NCBI RefSeq assembly: GCF_032490495.1
Contig: NZ_JAVYJB010000014.1
Span: 1-64,000, forward strand
Reading direction: 5' to 3'
DNA from: Pilosibacter fragilis
GTDB taxonomy: Bacteria; Bacillota; Clostridia; Lachnospirales; Lachnospiraceae
Length of the DNA: 64,000 nt
How positions within the stretch are numbered: the first letter of the stretch is position 1; each line of letters opens with the position of its first letter. The position numbers and the translations under genes are program-made. Shown here one piece after another: positions 30,465 to 39,591 of this stretch. Under the pieces are notes generated by a model that was given only the letters and a program-made list of their open reading frames with translations, did no database searches and was not told the origin of the DNA.

Positions 30465-30866
30465 ATGAAAAATTATACAATCACAGTAAACGGTAATGTA
30501 TATGAAGTAACAGTAGAAGAGGGCTTCACAGGCGCAGCTTCCACACCGAAGGCAGCAGCACCGGCACCGAAGGCAGCACCGGCACCGGCAGCAGCTCCGA
30601 AGGCAGCACCGGCACCGGCTGCAGCTCCGGCAGCTCCGGCTGGCGCAGCAGGCGCAGTAGCAGTTACAGCTCCGATGCCGGGTAAGATCCTTGGCGTTAA
30701 GGCATCTGCAGGTCAGGCTGTTAAGAGAGGCCAGGTTCTCCTGATCCTTGAAGCTATGAAGATGGAGAACGAGATCGTTGCGCCGCAGGACGGCACTGTT
30801 GCAACAATCAATGTTGCTGTTGGTGATTCCGTAGAGCCGGGTGCTACACTCGCTACATTAAACTAA
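30465..30866 (+). CDS. Biotin carrier protein
   Basis: 133 residues. Short N-terminal strand region (KNYTITVNGNVYEVTVEE), a long Ala/Pro/Lys flexible linker (about 28-62), and a biotinyl domain with the acceptor lysine in EAMKMENEI (Lys99), followed by VAPQDGTVATINVAVGD. It shuttles the carboxyl group as carboxybiotin between the carboxyltransferase(s) and the membrane pump. It lies between oadG and oadB in one operon, with a good ribosome site (AGGAGGAAA). Confidence 0.95.
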   Translation: MKNYTITVNGNVYEVTVEEGFTGAASTPKAAAPAPKAAPAPAAAPKAAPAPAAAPAAPAGAAGAVAVTAPMPGKILGVKASAGQAVKRGQVLLILEAMKMENEIVAPQDGTVATINVAVGDSVEPGATLATLN

Positions 30867-30904
30867 TTTTCTGCTGACTGCAGATTCCACATGGAGGGAT
30901 TAAC

Positions 30905-32053
30905 ATGGAATACATTCAAAATACACTTTTGAATCTTCTTCAGCAGACAGCATTCCTGAATTTAAGCGTAGGAAACCTGATCATGATCTTAGTTGCGTGT
31001 ATCTTCCTTTACCTTGCGATCGGAAAAGGATTTGAGCCGCTTCTTCTTGTACCGATTTCCTTTGGTATGCTGCTTGTAAATATCTACCCGGATATTATGC
31101 TGAGCATTGAAGATTCTTCTAACGGAGTTGGAGGACTTCTTCACTACTTCTATTTACTGGATGAGTGGAGTATTCTTCCGTCCCTGATCTTCATGGGTGT
31201 AGGCGCGATGACAGACTTCGGTCCGCTGATCGCTAACCCGAAGAGCTTCCTTTTAGGCGCTGCCGCACAGTTCGGTATCTACGCCGCTTACTTTATGGCT
31301 ATTTTCATGGGCTTCAATGACAAGGCAGCCGCAGCGATCTCCATCATCGGTGGTGCTGATGGCCCAACATCCATCTTTCTTGCAGGTACGCTTGGACAGA
31401 CTGAGTTCATGGGACCGATCGCCGTAGCAGCTTACTCCTACATGGCTCTCGTTCCGATCATTCAGCCGCCGATCATGAAACTCTTAACAACGGAAGAAGA
31501 GAGAAAGATCAAGATGGAACAGCTTCGTCCGGTATCCAAACTTGAGAAGATCCTCTTCCCGGTTATCGTTACGATCGTAGTTTGTATGATCCTTCCGACA
31601 ACAGCTCCGCTCGTTGGTATGCTTATGGTTGGTAACCTCTTCCGTGAGTCCGGCGTTGTTAAACAGTTACAGGAGACAGCTTCCAACGCTCTTATGTACA
31701 TCGTTGTAATCGTTCTCGGTCTTTCCGTTGGCGCTACAACAAGTGCTGAGAGATTCTTAAAAGTTACAACTATCAAGATCGTTATCCTTGGACTTATCGC
31801 GTTCGCGTTCGGTACAGCAGCCGGCGTTATCTTTGGTAAGCTCATGTGCAAGGTAACTGGTGGTAAGGTTAATCCGTTAATCGGTTCTGCCGGAGTATCC
31901 GCAGTTCCGATGGCAGCCCGTGTATCCCAGAAGGTTGGTTCTGAGGCAGATCCGACAAACTTCCTTCTTATGCACGCAATGGGACCGAACGTAGCCGGTG
32001 TTATCGGTACAGCAGTTGCTGCCGGTACCTTCATGGCTATCTTCGGAGTTTAA
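30905..32053 (+). CDS. oadB: Sodium-pump decarboxylase beta subunit
   Basis: 382 residues, polytopic membrane protein. It decarboxylates carboxybiotin and exports Na+. Motifs include ISIIGGADGPTSIFLAG (Na+ site aspartate) and the C-terminal SAGVSAVPMAARVSQKVG, then HAMGPNVAGVIGTAVAAG, which are hallmark beta-subunit segments. About nine hydrophobic spans are evident. Beta subunits serve oxaloacetate, methylmalonyl-CoA and glutaconyl-CoA decarboxylases alike, so the substrate is set by the partner carboxyltransferase. Confidence 0.95.
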   Translation: MEYIQNTLLNLLQQTAFLNLSVGNLIMILVACIFLYLAIGKGFEPLLLVPISFGMLLVNIYPDIMLSIEDSSNGVGGLLHYFYLLDEWSILPSLIFMGVGAMTDFGPLIANPKSFLLGAAAQFGIYAAYFMAIFMGFNDKAAAAISIIGGADGPTSIFLAGTLGQTEFMGPIAVAAYSYMALVPIIQPPIMKLLTTEEERKIKMEQLRPVSKLEKILFPVIVTIVVCMILPTTAPLVGMLMVGNLFRESGVVKQLQETASNALMYIVVIVLGLSVGATTSAERFLKVTTIKIVILGLIAFAFGTAAGVIFGKLMCKVTGGKVNPLIGSAGVSAVPMAARVSQKVGSEADPTNFLLMHAMGPNVAGVIGTAVAAGTFMAIFGV

Positions 32054-32077
32054 TTGAAACCGAAACTTTTAATATAG

Positions 32078-32103
32078 GGGAGGTCTGCCCGGGCAGATCT
32101 CCC
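32078..32103. other. Palindromic hairpin between oadB and oadA
   Basis: GGGAGGTCTGCCC (32078-32090) and GGGCAGATCTCCC (32091-32103) are adjacent 13-base inverted arms with one G-T pair. No T tail follows and the oadA ribosome site (GGTAGGAGGA) comes right after, so it may adjust mRNA stability or partial termination before oadA. Confidence 0.5.
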
Positions 32104-32120
32104 GGTAGGAGGATAATAAA

Positions 32121-33533
32121 ATGGCAGAAGTTCAGAAAAAGCCGGTTAAGATCGTTGAGACCGTTCTTCGTGATGCGCATCAGTCTCTCCTTGCAACAAG
32201 AATGACGACTGATCAGATGCTTCCGATCGTTGACAAAATGGATAAAGTTGGCTACTACGCAGTAGAATGCTGGGGCGGCGCTACTTTTGATGCCTGCCTG
32301 CGTTTCCTGAAGGAAGATCCGTGGGAGAGACTCAGAAAACTGAGAGCTGGATTCAAGAACACGAAGCTTCAGATGCTGTTCCGTGGTCAGAATATCCTTG
32401 GATACAATCACTATGCAGATGATGTGGTTGAGTACTTTGTGCAGAAATCCATCGCAAATGGTATTGATATTATCCGTATTTTTGACTGCCTGAATGATAT
32501 CAGAAACCTTGAGACTGCCGTTAAGGCAACAAAAAAGGAAGGCGGACATGCCCAGATCGCCCTTTGCTATACATTAGGCGATGCGTATACACTTGATTAC
32601 TGGAAGAATATCGCTTCCGAGATCGAGAGCATGGGCGCTGATTCCCTCTGCATCAAGGATATGGCAGGTCTTTTAACTCCGTACGCGGCTTCCGAGCTTG
32701 TTACGGCATTGAAACAGGGCACAAAGCTGCCGATCGACCTGCATACACACTATACCTCCGGTGTTGCTTCCATGACATATTTAAAGGCTGTGGAAGCAGG
32801 CTGCGATATCATTGACTGCGCAATGTCTCCGCTGGCTCTCGGTACATCCCAGCCGGCAACTGAAGTTATGGTTGAGACATTCCGCGGCACCAAGTATGAT
32901 ACTGGCTATGACCAGAATCTGCTTGCAGAGATCACCGATTACTTCACACCGATCCGTGAGGAAGCTTTAAAGAGCGGCCTTCTGAACCCGAAGGTTCTCG
33001 GTGTAAACATCAAGACGCTCCAGTATCAGGTACCGGGCGGAATGCTTTCCAACCTTGTTTCCCAGTTAAAGGAAGCTGGTCAGGAAGACAAGTACCGCGC
33101 AGTGCTTGAGGAGATCCCGAGAGTAAGAAAAGACTTCGGTGAGCCGCCGCTTGTAACTCCGTCCTCCCAGATCGTTGGCACACAGGCTGTCATGAACGTT
33201 CTTGCCGGCGAGAGATATAAGATGGTTCCGAAGGAGTCCAAGAAGATCATGATGGGTGAATTTGGTAAGACGGTGAAACCGTTCAACAAAGAAGTCCAGA
33301 AGAAGATCATCGGCGATGCGACTCCGATCACCTGTCGTCCAGCAGATCTGATCGAGCCGCAGTTACCGAAATTCGAGAAGGAATGCGCACAGTGGAAGCA
33401 GCAGGATGAGGATGTATTATCCTATGCTCTGTTCCCGGCTGTAGCAAAAGACTTCTTCGAGTACCGTGAAGCCCAGCAGACGAAGGTTGACCAGAAGACT
33501 GCAGACAAAGCAAATAAAGCTTACCCGGTATAA
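32121..33533 (+). CDS. oadA: Oxaloacetate decarboxylase alpha / pyruvate carboxylase subunit B, without biotin domain
   Basis: 470 residues. TIM-barrel carboxyltransferase with ETVLRDAHQSLLATR (Arg17, Asp18, Gln21), CIKDMAGL (Lys179, Asp180) and DLHTHYTSG (metal histidines about 208 and 210), then the PYC_OADA conserved C-terminal region (VPGGMLSNLVSQLKEAG). It transfers CO2 between oxaloacetate/pyruvate and biotin. The usual C-terminal biotin domain is missing, matching the separate carrier gene. It ends the operon; a terminator follows. With the MmdA-like gene it could build a transcarboxylase-like complex. Confidence 0.95.
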   Translation: MAEVQKKPVKIVETVLRDAHQSLLATRMTTDQMLPIVDKMDKVGYYAVECWGGATFDACLRFLKEDPWERLRKLRAGFKNTKLQMLFRGQNILGYNHYADDVVEYFVQKSIANGIDIIRIFDCLNDIRNLETAVKATKKEGGHAQIALCYTLGDAYTLDYWKNIASEIESMGADSLCIKDMAGLLTPYAASELVTALKQGTKLPIDLHTHYTSGVASMTYLKAVEAGCDIIDCAMSPLALGTSQPATEVMVETFRGTKYDTGYDQNLLAEITDYFTPIREEALKSGLLNPKVLGVNIKTLQYQVPGGMLSNLVSQLKEAGQEDKYRAVLEEIPRVRKDFGEPPLVTPSSQIVGTQAVMNVLAGERYKMVPKESKKIMMGEFGKTVKPFNKEVQKKIIGDATPITCRPADLIEPQLPKFEKECAQWKQQDEDVLSYALFPAVAKDFFEYREAQQTKVDQKTADKANKAYPV

Positions 33534-33575
33534 TTTTGCAGTAAATCTGAAGTGTAATTGACGAAAAAACATGAG

Positions 33576-33609
33576 GCCCGGCGTTTCCATGAGGAGATGC
33601 CGGGCTTTT
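33576..33609 (+). terminator. Terminator of the decarboxylase operon
   Basis: GCCCGGC (33576-33582) pairs with GCCGGGC (33599-33605), followed by TTTT. The remaining non-coding bases to 33822 show no other clear structure; a ribosome site GGGAGAGAAG precedes the next gene. Confidence 0.85.
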
Positions 33610-33822
33610 GTGCTGTCATGCATTCGAAAGAAACTGGCGGTGGAAGCTTCTGCAGGTTATAGTTTCTTTTTTAAGTTTTTATTAAGAAAATGCGGCAATA
33701 TTTGGAATTTGTGTGAAGTTTCTCCTGCGCGGTTGACAGAAAAGTGCCTTTATCATTATAATGGATATGATGTCGATTTTATGCAAAATTTCACGAAACC
33801 GGCAGTGGGAGAGAAGAAAAAC

Positions 33823-36024
33823 ATGACAAAGAGACAAAAAAGATTTCTGGCGCTGATGCTGGGGGCGGTCCTTTTGGGAGATTGTGCGGCTCACACCGGA
33901 ACGATGATATCCGGGCTGTCTTCCGTATACGCGGCGACAGGCTCGGCGACAGTAAATGCCACGACTCTGAATGTGCGGAGTACACCGGGGACGACGGGAT
34001 CTATCGTAAAAAAACTTGCCTACGGAGCTGCTGTGACAGTGGTTTCCGAGACAACGGGATCCGACGGGAAGATCTGGTATAAGATCCAGTTTTCCTCCAG
34101 TTCAGGGACACAGGGAGGCTATGTCCGTTCAGACTATATCAAATTCCCGGTATCCTACAGCTATGACGCGAACTTTGAGAGCTATTTAAACAGCCAGGGA
34201 TTCCCGGAAAGCTACAAGACGTCTCTGCGGACCCTTCACACGGAACATCCGACCTGGGTCTTCCAGGCCCAGAAGACGGGGCTTAACTGGAGCGATGTGA
34301 TGGAGGCGGAAGGAGCAGTCGGAACGAATCTGGTATCGAAGGCGAGCATTTCATCCTGGAAATCCACAGACTACGGCGCTTACGACTGGAATACAAGCAC
34401 CTGGACCGGATTCGACGGTTCTTCCTGGGTGGCGGCATCCAAGGACATTGTCGCCTACTATATGGATCCGAGAAATTTCCTAAACGATACCTATGTATTC
34501 CAGTTTCTGCATCACGCCTTCGACAGCAATACCCAGACGAGAGCGGGACTTACGAGCCTGATCACGGGAACATTCCTGGAAAAGACGCCGGAGGAGACGA
34601 CGGCAGCCCAGAGTATCCAGGAGACTTCGGGGTCCGGTACAGCGGCAGTCATAAACAGTAAAACGAATACTGAAGTTTCCGGCTCCCTGCAGCAGGGGGA
34701 AAACTACGGACCGGGAATGAGTTCTGGAACGTCCGGCGGAAGTCCTTATGGAAGCGGCAACATAAGCTCTGGCAGCGAAAATCAGGGTGTGAGCCTTGAG
34801 GGGCCGGGTTCTACGGTGAGCTCCGCGATCAGCCAGAGAAAGATGTATACAACGGCACTCCCGGAGGTAGAGTATGGTCCGGGAATGGACGCGTCTGCCA
34901 TCACCGATGACAATACCGGCGCGTCAAACACTTCACCGGTACCGACGGGACAGACTTATGTGGATATTATTATGAAGGCGGCGGCCCAGACTGGCGTCAA
35001 CCCGTATGTCCTTGGCGCTATGATCCTTCAGGAGCAGGGGATAGGTAAATCCGGAAGTATTTCAGGAAAGACCTCCGGCTATGAAGGCTACTATAATTTC
35101 TTTAATATCGGCGCTTTCGCTTCCGGCTCCATGTCAGCCGTCACGAGAGGTCTTTGGTACGCGTCCCAGTCGGGAAGCTACGGAAGACCGTGGAATTCTA
35201 TCGAAAAGTCCATCATCGGCGGCGCGACCTACTACAGTGAGAATTTCCTGAAAAATGGACAGGATACCTTCTATTTAAAGAAATTTAATGTGCAGGGCAG
35301 CAGCCCCTACAAGCATCAGTATATGACAAACGTGGAAGGAGCGGCCGGGGAGGGCGCGAAGCTCGCGAGGGCCTATACGGATGAGATGAAGAAACAGGCG
35401 CTCGTGTTCAAGATCCCGGTATTCAACAACATGCCGGAAACTGCCTGCGCGAAGCCGACCGTGACGGGAAGCCCGAACAACAAGCTGTCAGGGATCACCA
35501 TCGACGGATATTCCCTGACACCAACCTTCAATAAAGATACGGAGAAGTATGATCTCATTGTAGACTCTTCAGTTTCCTCTGTAAATATCCGTGCTACGGC
35601 TATCGACTCCAAGGCAGCAGTCAGTGGAGCAGGATCGATCAGTCTCGGAAGCGGAACGACGATCGTGAAGATTCAGGTGAAGGCGGAGAACGGTGATGTC
35701 CGCACATACCAGGTTTCCATTGCGAAAGGAAACGGAAACGGCAGCACCACCGTAGTTTCCCCGTCGACGGGAAGTTCCACAGGTTCTTCGTCCTCGGGCT
35801 TTACGACGACCGGATCTACGGTAGGCCCTGGCGGATCGACCGGAATATCCAATAGCGGGAGCAGTTTCGGCACCACTGGCCCTGGAAGCACAAATTCCGG
35901 ATCACAGAGTTCTTATCCGGAAGGCGCCTCCGGATCTGGAAAGCTCGTGACGTCATCGACAGGAACGAGCGGCTCTTATCCGGAGGGCGCGACCGGCAGC
36001 GGAAAGCTTGTGACCGGCAACTGA
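33823..36024 (+). CDS. Secreted wall hydrolase: SH3b, glucosaminidase and cadherin-like domains
   Basis: 733 residues from ATG 33823. A signal peptide leads to a likely cut near SVYAATGS. Bacterial SH3 domain at about 38-105 (VNATTLNVRSTPGTTGSIV). A glucosaminidase-type region in two parts, with FESYLNSQGFPESYKTSLRT before and ILQEQGIGKSG (catalytic-type Glu about 404) after a Ser/Gly linker containing YGPGM twice. A cadherin-like beta-sandwich at about 545-630 (LSGITIDGYSLTPTFNKDTE). The end is Ser/Gly/Thr-rich with a duplicated YPEGASGSGKLVT-type unit. It probably cuts peptidoglycan during growth or division. Confidence 0.85.
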   Translation: MTKRQKRFLALMLGAVLLGDCAAHTGTMISGLSSVYAATGSATVNATTLNVRSTPGTTGSIVKKLAYGAAVTVVSETTGSDGKIWYKIQFSSSSGTQGGYVRSDYIKFPVSYSYDANFESYLNSQGFPESYKTSLRTLHTEHPTWVFQAQKTGLNWSDVMEAEGAVGTNLVSKASISSWKSTDYGAYDWNTSTWTGFDGSSWVAASKDIVAYYMDPRNFLNDTYVFQFLHHAFDSNTQTRAGLTSLITGTFLEKTPEETTAAQSIQETSGSGTAAVINSKTNTEVSGSLQQGENYGPGMSSGTSGGSPYGSGNISSGSENQGVSLEGPGSTVSSAISQRKMYTTALPEVEYGPGMDASAITDDNTGASNTSPVPTGQTYVDIIMKAAAQTGVNPYVLGAMILQEQGIGKSGSISGKTSGYEGYYNFFNIGAFASGSMSAVTRGLWYASQSGSYGRPWNSIEKSIIGGATYYSENFLKNGQDTFYLKKFNVQGSSPYKHQYMTNVEGAAGEGAKLARAYTDEMKKQALVFKIPVFNNMPETACAKPTVTGSPNNKLSGITIDGYSLTPTFNKDTEKYDLIVDSSVSSVNIRATAIDSKAAVSGAGSISLGSGTTIVKIQVKAENGDVRTYQVSIAKGNGNGSTTVVSPSTGSSTGSSSSGFTTTGSTVGPGGSTGISNSGSSFGTTGPGSTNSGSQSSYPEGASGSGKLVTSSTGTSGSYPEGATGSGKLVTGN

Positions 36025-36148
36025 TATGGGAATATCGGGTCATAAAAAGATCCATTTCAGGAAAGACTATGCTTGGAAGTACAGGCGGAAATTATGGAAA
36101 CAAGACAATGATCAGCCTGGAAAAAGCTGGAATAGGAGATAAAGAAAT

Positions 36149-38011
36149 ATGAACAAATACATGAAAAAACTGGCGGCGGGGCTGTTGGCGTTCGCACTGA
36201 TGGTCATGCTGTTGCCGGCTGGCGTGGTGGTTTCATTTGCGGCCAGCGGAAAACTTTCGTTTTCCGACCCGACCGTTTCGGTGGGAGACCAGATATCCGT
36301 CACGATGAAGATCGTCGCGGACGCAGCGCTCGGTTCTTCCGATGTGATGCTTCAGTATGATGCGGATGCCCTTGAATTTGTCAGCGGTACGAACTCCAAT
36401 GGCGGAGCAGGATCTGTCCGTGTCATCGGCTCTGCGGAGGCTGCGGACCAGAAGACGTTCAGCTTTACATTAAAATTTAATGCCTTGAAGGCTGGAACTT
36501 CCTCTATCACGGTGAAATCCCAGGAAGTTTACGATGCCGACTCCAAGGCAGTGACTCTCAACCATATTGGAAGCTCTTCCGTAAAGATCAACGCGGCGGA
36601 TACTTCTTCCAGGGACGCGTCCTTAGCGTCCCTCACGATCTCACCGGGTACTTTAAAACCGGCGTTCTCCGCGGATACGACCGAGTATACCGCTGCGGTT
36701 CCAAGCGATGTGACATCCATCACGGTCAGCGCACCGGCAAAGGACGGCGGCGCAAAGGTGACTGTCAGCGGAAATGATGATCTCCAGGACGGAGAGAACA
36801 CCATCACCTGTACCGTAACAGCGGAGGATGGGGAGACAACAAAGACCTACACCATCGTTGTCACAAAGTCTGACGACGCGGCAGCTTCCGCCGGTGAGAC
36901 AGACGCGGATTCCGCAGAGACGAACGCAGGAGTCATCGGTGAGGACGGCAGCTGGACTGTTGCGGATACCTTTGATGATTCTGAGCTTCCGTCAGGATTT
37001 ACAGCGACGGAGATCGAGTATGAGGGCAGAAGCGTAAAGGCAGCTACAGATGATTCTGGAATGACCTTACTTTATATGACAGATGATTCCGGCAACGGGG
37101 ACTTCTTTGTATACAACAGCGAGACAGGCACTTTATCTGCTTATGTAGTCGTGAAGATGGCAGAGAAGACAGTCGTAGTGCTTCCGCCTGAGTGCATCCC
37201 GGAGGGAACAGCACTCCCGGACGGTTTTGCCGAGTGCACCATCGATATCGGAGATCACACAGTCCACGGCTGGATCTGGAAAGACAGCGGAGATTCCGCA
37301 CCGGAGTATTGTGTCGTTTACGGACGTAACGAGAACGGTGAGGAAGGCTTCTACCGCTACGATCAGAAGGAGATGACGCTCCAGCGTTACTTCCAGGATC
37401 CGGACGCAGCAGATGCCCGCAGCAAGTACTTAAAGGTTGCTGAGGATTACAACAGTCTGCTTAAGGATTACGAGATCCGCGGAATGTTCGTGATCGGGCT
37501 TTTTGCACTCAGTATTCTCTTAGTGATCATCATTATCGTTCTCTTACTCAGAAAGCCGAAGGCACCGAAGAATCCGGGCCGCGGCGGATATGATGACGAT
37601 TACGGTGACTACGAGGGCGGACGGAAAAACAGAAAGTCCGAGCCGAAAAAGGCGCAGAAGACCGGAAAGTCCGAGAAAGCGCCGGAGAGAAGAGCTGCGT
37701 CCAGACCGGCTGCCCGCGGGGAAGAGCTTTTCGATGAGGAAGAGGAAGAAATCCAGATCCCGCGAAGAAGACCGGAGGCAGCCGAGACACGCCGGCCGGC
37801 AGCGAAGAGACGGGAAGCTGTGAGGACAGAGAATGTTCCAGAGAGAACAGACACTCCGGAGAGACCGGTGAGAAAGAATGTGGCGGATATGGAAAAAGAT
37901 CTGTCAAAGAACCTTGCGAAGGAGGCCGCGAAGGCAGCGCCGAAAGCGGCACCGGCTGAGAAGAGGAACGAGGATGACGATGACTTCGAGTTTATCGATC
38001 TGGATCTGTAA
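36149..38011 (+). CDS. Membrane-anchored protein with cohesin-like and cadherin-like domains
   Basis: 620 residues. Signal peptide (LAAGLLAFALMVMLLPAGVV), a cohesin-like beta domain at about 34-150 (LSFSDPTVSVGDQISVTMKI, LQYDADALEFVSG), a cadherin-like domain at about 155-245 (ASLASLTISPGTLKPAFSAD), then an extracellular domain to about 440. One membrane helix follows (about 447-470, MFVIGLFALSILLVIIII), then a 150-residue charged cytoplasmic tail rich in Lys, Arg and Glu. The outside-sensing, inside-charged layout suggests a wall-to-cytoplasm link. It follows the wall hydrolase by 124 bases and shares a domain type with it, so the two probably act together. Confidence 0.75.
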   Translation: MNKYMKKLAAGLLAFALMVMLLPAGVVVSFAASGKLSFSDPTVSVGDQISVTMKIVADAALGSSDVMLQYDADALEFVSGTNSNGGAGSVRVIGSAEAADQKTFSFTLKFNALKAGTSSITVKSQEVYDADSKAVTLNHIGSSSVKINAADTSSRDASLASLTISPGTLKPAFSADTTEYTAAVPSDVTSITVSAPAKDGGAKVTVSGNDDLQDGENTITCTVTAEDGETTKTYTIVVTKSDDAAASAGETDADSAETNAGVIGEDGSWTVADTFDDSELPSGFTATEIEYEGRSVKAATDDSGMTLLYMTDDSGNGDFFVYNSETGTLSAYVVVKMAEKTVVVLPPECIPEGTALPDGFAECTIDIGDHTVHGWIWKDSGDSAPEYCVVYGRNENGEEGFYRYDQKEMTLQRYFQDPDAADARSKYLKVAEDYNSLLKDYEIRGMFVIGLFALSILLVIIIIVLLLRKPKAPKNPGRGGYDDDYGDYEGGRKNRKSEPKKAQKTGKSEKAPERRAASRPAARGEELFDEEEEEIQIPRRRPEAAETRRPAAKRREAVRTENVPERTDTPERPVRKNVADMEKDLSKNLAKEAAKAAPKAAPAEKRNEDDDDFEFIDLDL

Positions 38012-38022
38012 AAGAGTATAAT

Positions 38023-38066
38023 AAAAATGCCGTGAGAGGTAAAAGCAATCTTCTCACGGCATTTTT
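38023..38066. terminator. Bidirectional terminator
   Basis: AAAAATGCCGTGAGA (38023-38037) pairs with TCTCACGGCATTTTT (38052-38066). A-run on one side and T-run on the other allow termination for both strands; it separates the plus-strand cohesin-like gene from the minus-strand kinase gene. Confidence 0.9.
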
Positions 38067-38167
38067 CGGTTGTCGCGTACTCGAAACAAACTATTGGCAA
38101 CAATTTTTCGGCGGCATCAGAACGGTATATCAGATCGATTTAAAAAGAAAAATTTGGATGAAAAAGA

Positions 38168-38202
38168 AAAAGGTCTGATTTCTGCTGAAACTCAGACCTT
38201 TT
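38168..38202 (-). terminator. Terminator of the sugar kinase gene
   Basis: AAAAGGTCTGA (38168-38178) and TCAGACCTTTT (38192-38202) are perfect arms. On the minus strand the stem is followed by a T-rich stretch, 24 bases beyond the kinase stop. Confidence 0.85.
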
Positions 38203-38226
38203 CTCTCATACGGAGCAAATTTGTAA

Positions 38227-39249
38227 TTACCGGTTCATCTCACTGACAGGTCCTGTGGAATGATGCTCATGGATGATCCGGTCGATTTCCTTGAAGTCAG
38301 AGGACGGGAGGTCGCCCGGAACGGTGTTCTTGACGCTGGATGTGGCGTTTCCGAACTGCATGGCCTTTTCCGGATCTCCATATTTTAAGAGACCGAAGAG
38401 AACACCGGCGACATAGGCATCACCGGAACCGATGCGGTCGATCACATCGATATCGTTGTACGGCGTTTCCGTGTAAAATTTATCGGATCGGGCATCGTAG
38501 ACGATGGAGGTGAAGTTGTGTTTTCTTGGGCTGATGACCGTGCGCTGGGTGGTGGCAACGATCTTTACGCCGTAATCAGTGGCATAGCTCTTCATGATAT
38601 CCTTCAGGTCACCGGTCTTCTTGAACATGCGGCGGCTTGTCTCCTCAGATACGAAGAGGACATCGACTAACGGAAGGATCTCCTCGATGGTTTTTCTCGC
38701 TTCCTCTTCACCCCATAAGTTCGCACGGTAGTTTACGTCGAAGGAGATCGTAGCTCCGGCAGATTTGAACCTTCGGATCAGCTCCACAGCGACATTCTGC
38801 ATGTTCTGGCAGAGAGCCAGGGAGATTCCGCTTGTGTGGAACATTCTCGCGGAGTGGTAGATGTCCTCCGGGATCTCGCTCATCTTGATCCTTGTGACGG
38901 AAGCCTGGTGGCGGTCATACACGATCGTAGGCTTTCTCGGAGCGGCGCCCATCTCGTAGTAGTAGAGACCGAGTCTTGCGTCCGGCGTATCATCGTAGAC
39001 CAGATAGTCATCGGATACTCCGACAAAACGGATCCTGTTCTTGATAAAAGTTCCGAGCTCATTCTGCGGAAGCTTGGAAACGATACCGGTACGAAGTCCC
39101 AAAAGGGCAACGCCGGAAGCAACGTTGAGTTCTGCTCCGCCGGCACGTTTTTCAAAAATATCGCCATCGACGATGCGGGCATGGCGCGGCGGGGAGAGAC
39201 GCAGCATAATCTCGCCAAATGTGATCAGATCGAAAGAATTCTTATCCAT
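38227..39249 (-). CDS. kdgK: PfkB-family sugar kinase, probably 2-dehydro-3-deoxygluconate kinase
   Basis: 340 residues. Ribokinase fold: FDLITFGEIMLRLSPP start, GGAELNVASGVALLG (first PfkB signature) and DRIGSGDAYVAGVLFG with the catalytic Asp277. The segment LGLYYYEMGAAPRKPTIVYD and VNYRANLW is typical of KDG kinases, which make 2-dehydro-3-deoxy-6-phosphogluconate from pectin or uronate breakdown. No uronate genes are adjacent, so fructokinase-like activity remains possible. It has its own consensus promoter and terminator; ribosome site GGAGGAAATG. Confidence 0.85.
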   Translation of the reverse strand: MDKNSFDLITFGEIMLRLSPPRHARIVDGDIFEKRAGGAELNVASGVALLGLRTGIVSKLPQNELGTFIKNRIRFVGVSDDYLVYDDTPDARLGLYYYEMGAAPRKPTIVYDRHQASVTRIKMSEIPEDIYHSARMFHTSGISLALCQNMQNVAVELIRRFKSAGATISFDVNYRANLWGEEEARKTIEEILPLVDVLFVSEETSRRMFKKTGDLKDIMKSYATDYGVKIVATTQRTVISPRKHNFTSIVYDARSDKFYTETPYNDIDVIDRIGSGDAYVAGVLFGLLKYGDPEKAMQFGNATSSVKNTVPGDLPSSDFKEIDRIIHEHHSTGPVSEMNR

Positions 39250-39304
39250 ATCATTTCCTCCGGGTTCTATATGTTTTGTGAAATTTTTAGCATACTATAT
39301 TCAC

Positions 39305-39333
39305 AGTATAATCCCAGAAACGGAATTCGTCAA
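39305..39333 (-). promoter_or_regulatory. Promoter of the sugar kinase gene
   Basis: On the minus strand TTGACG (39333-39328), 17 bases, TATACT (39310-39305). The start would fall near 39298, giving a leader of about 50 bases. Confidence 0.75.
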
Positions 39334-39591
39334 AGGATTTTCAGTGTTTTTTGCCTATAATTTTCAAGAAAACTGAAAGAACCGACCGGAATGCAGATGC
39401 AGGAATCAATTTGATGGAAACATGAGAAAAACATGTGAAATTTCCCCTTTAATTCTTCGGAAAAGTGTGATAGTATTAAATATTATATATAACAGTTCGA
39501 TATCTGGTCCTGCTGGAAAATGGCAGGAGTTAAAATAATAGAAGAAAGATGTACGGGCATGTTATTGAAAAAACGAAATGGAGGAATTGAT
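39334..39591. other. Non-coding leader region upstream of glnS
   Basis: Between the divergent kinase promoter and the glnS start. A small hairpin TCCTGC...GCAGGA lies at about 39508-39529. No T-box consensus (AGGGTGGNACCGCG-like) is present, and I could not identify a strong promoter; AT-rich sequence around 39470-39490 is the likely region. Confidence 0.4.

Noticed and set aside
30180..30660. Short direct repeats in GCACCGGCA-type units
   Set aside because: They encode Ala/Pro linkers in the OadG and biotin carrier proteins; spacing and content do not fit CRISPR or a mobile repeat.
39376..39591. T-box riboswitch before glnS
   Set aside because: No T-box bulge sequence or terminator/antiterminator pair is present; only a small 6-bp hairpin.
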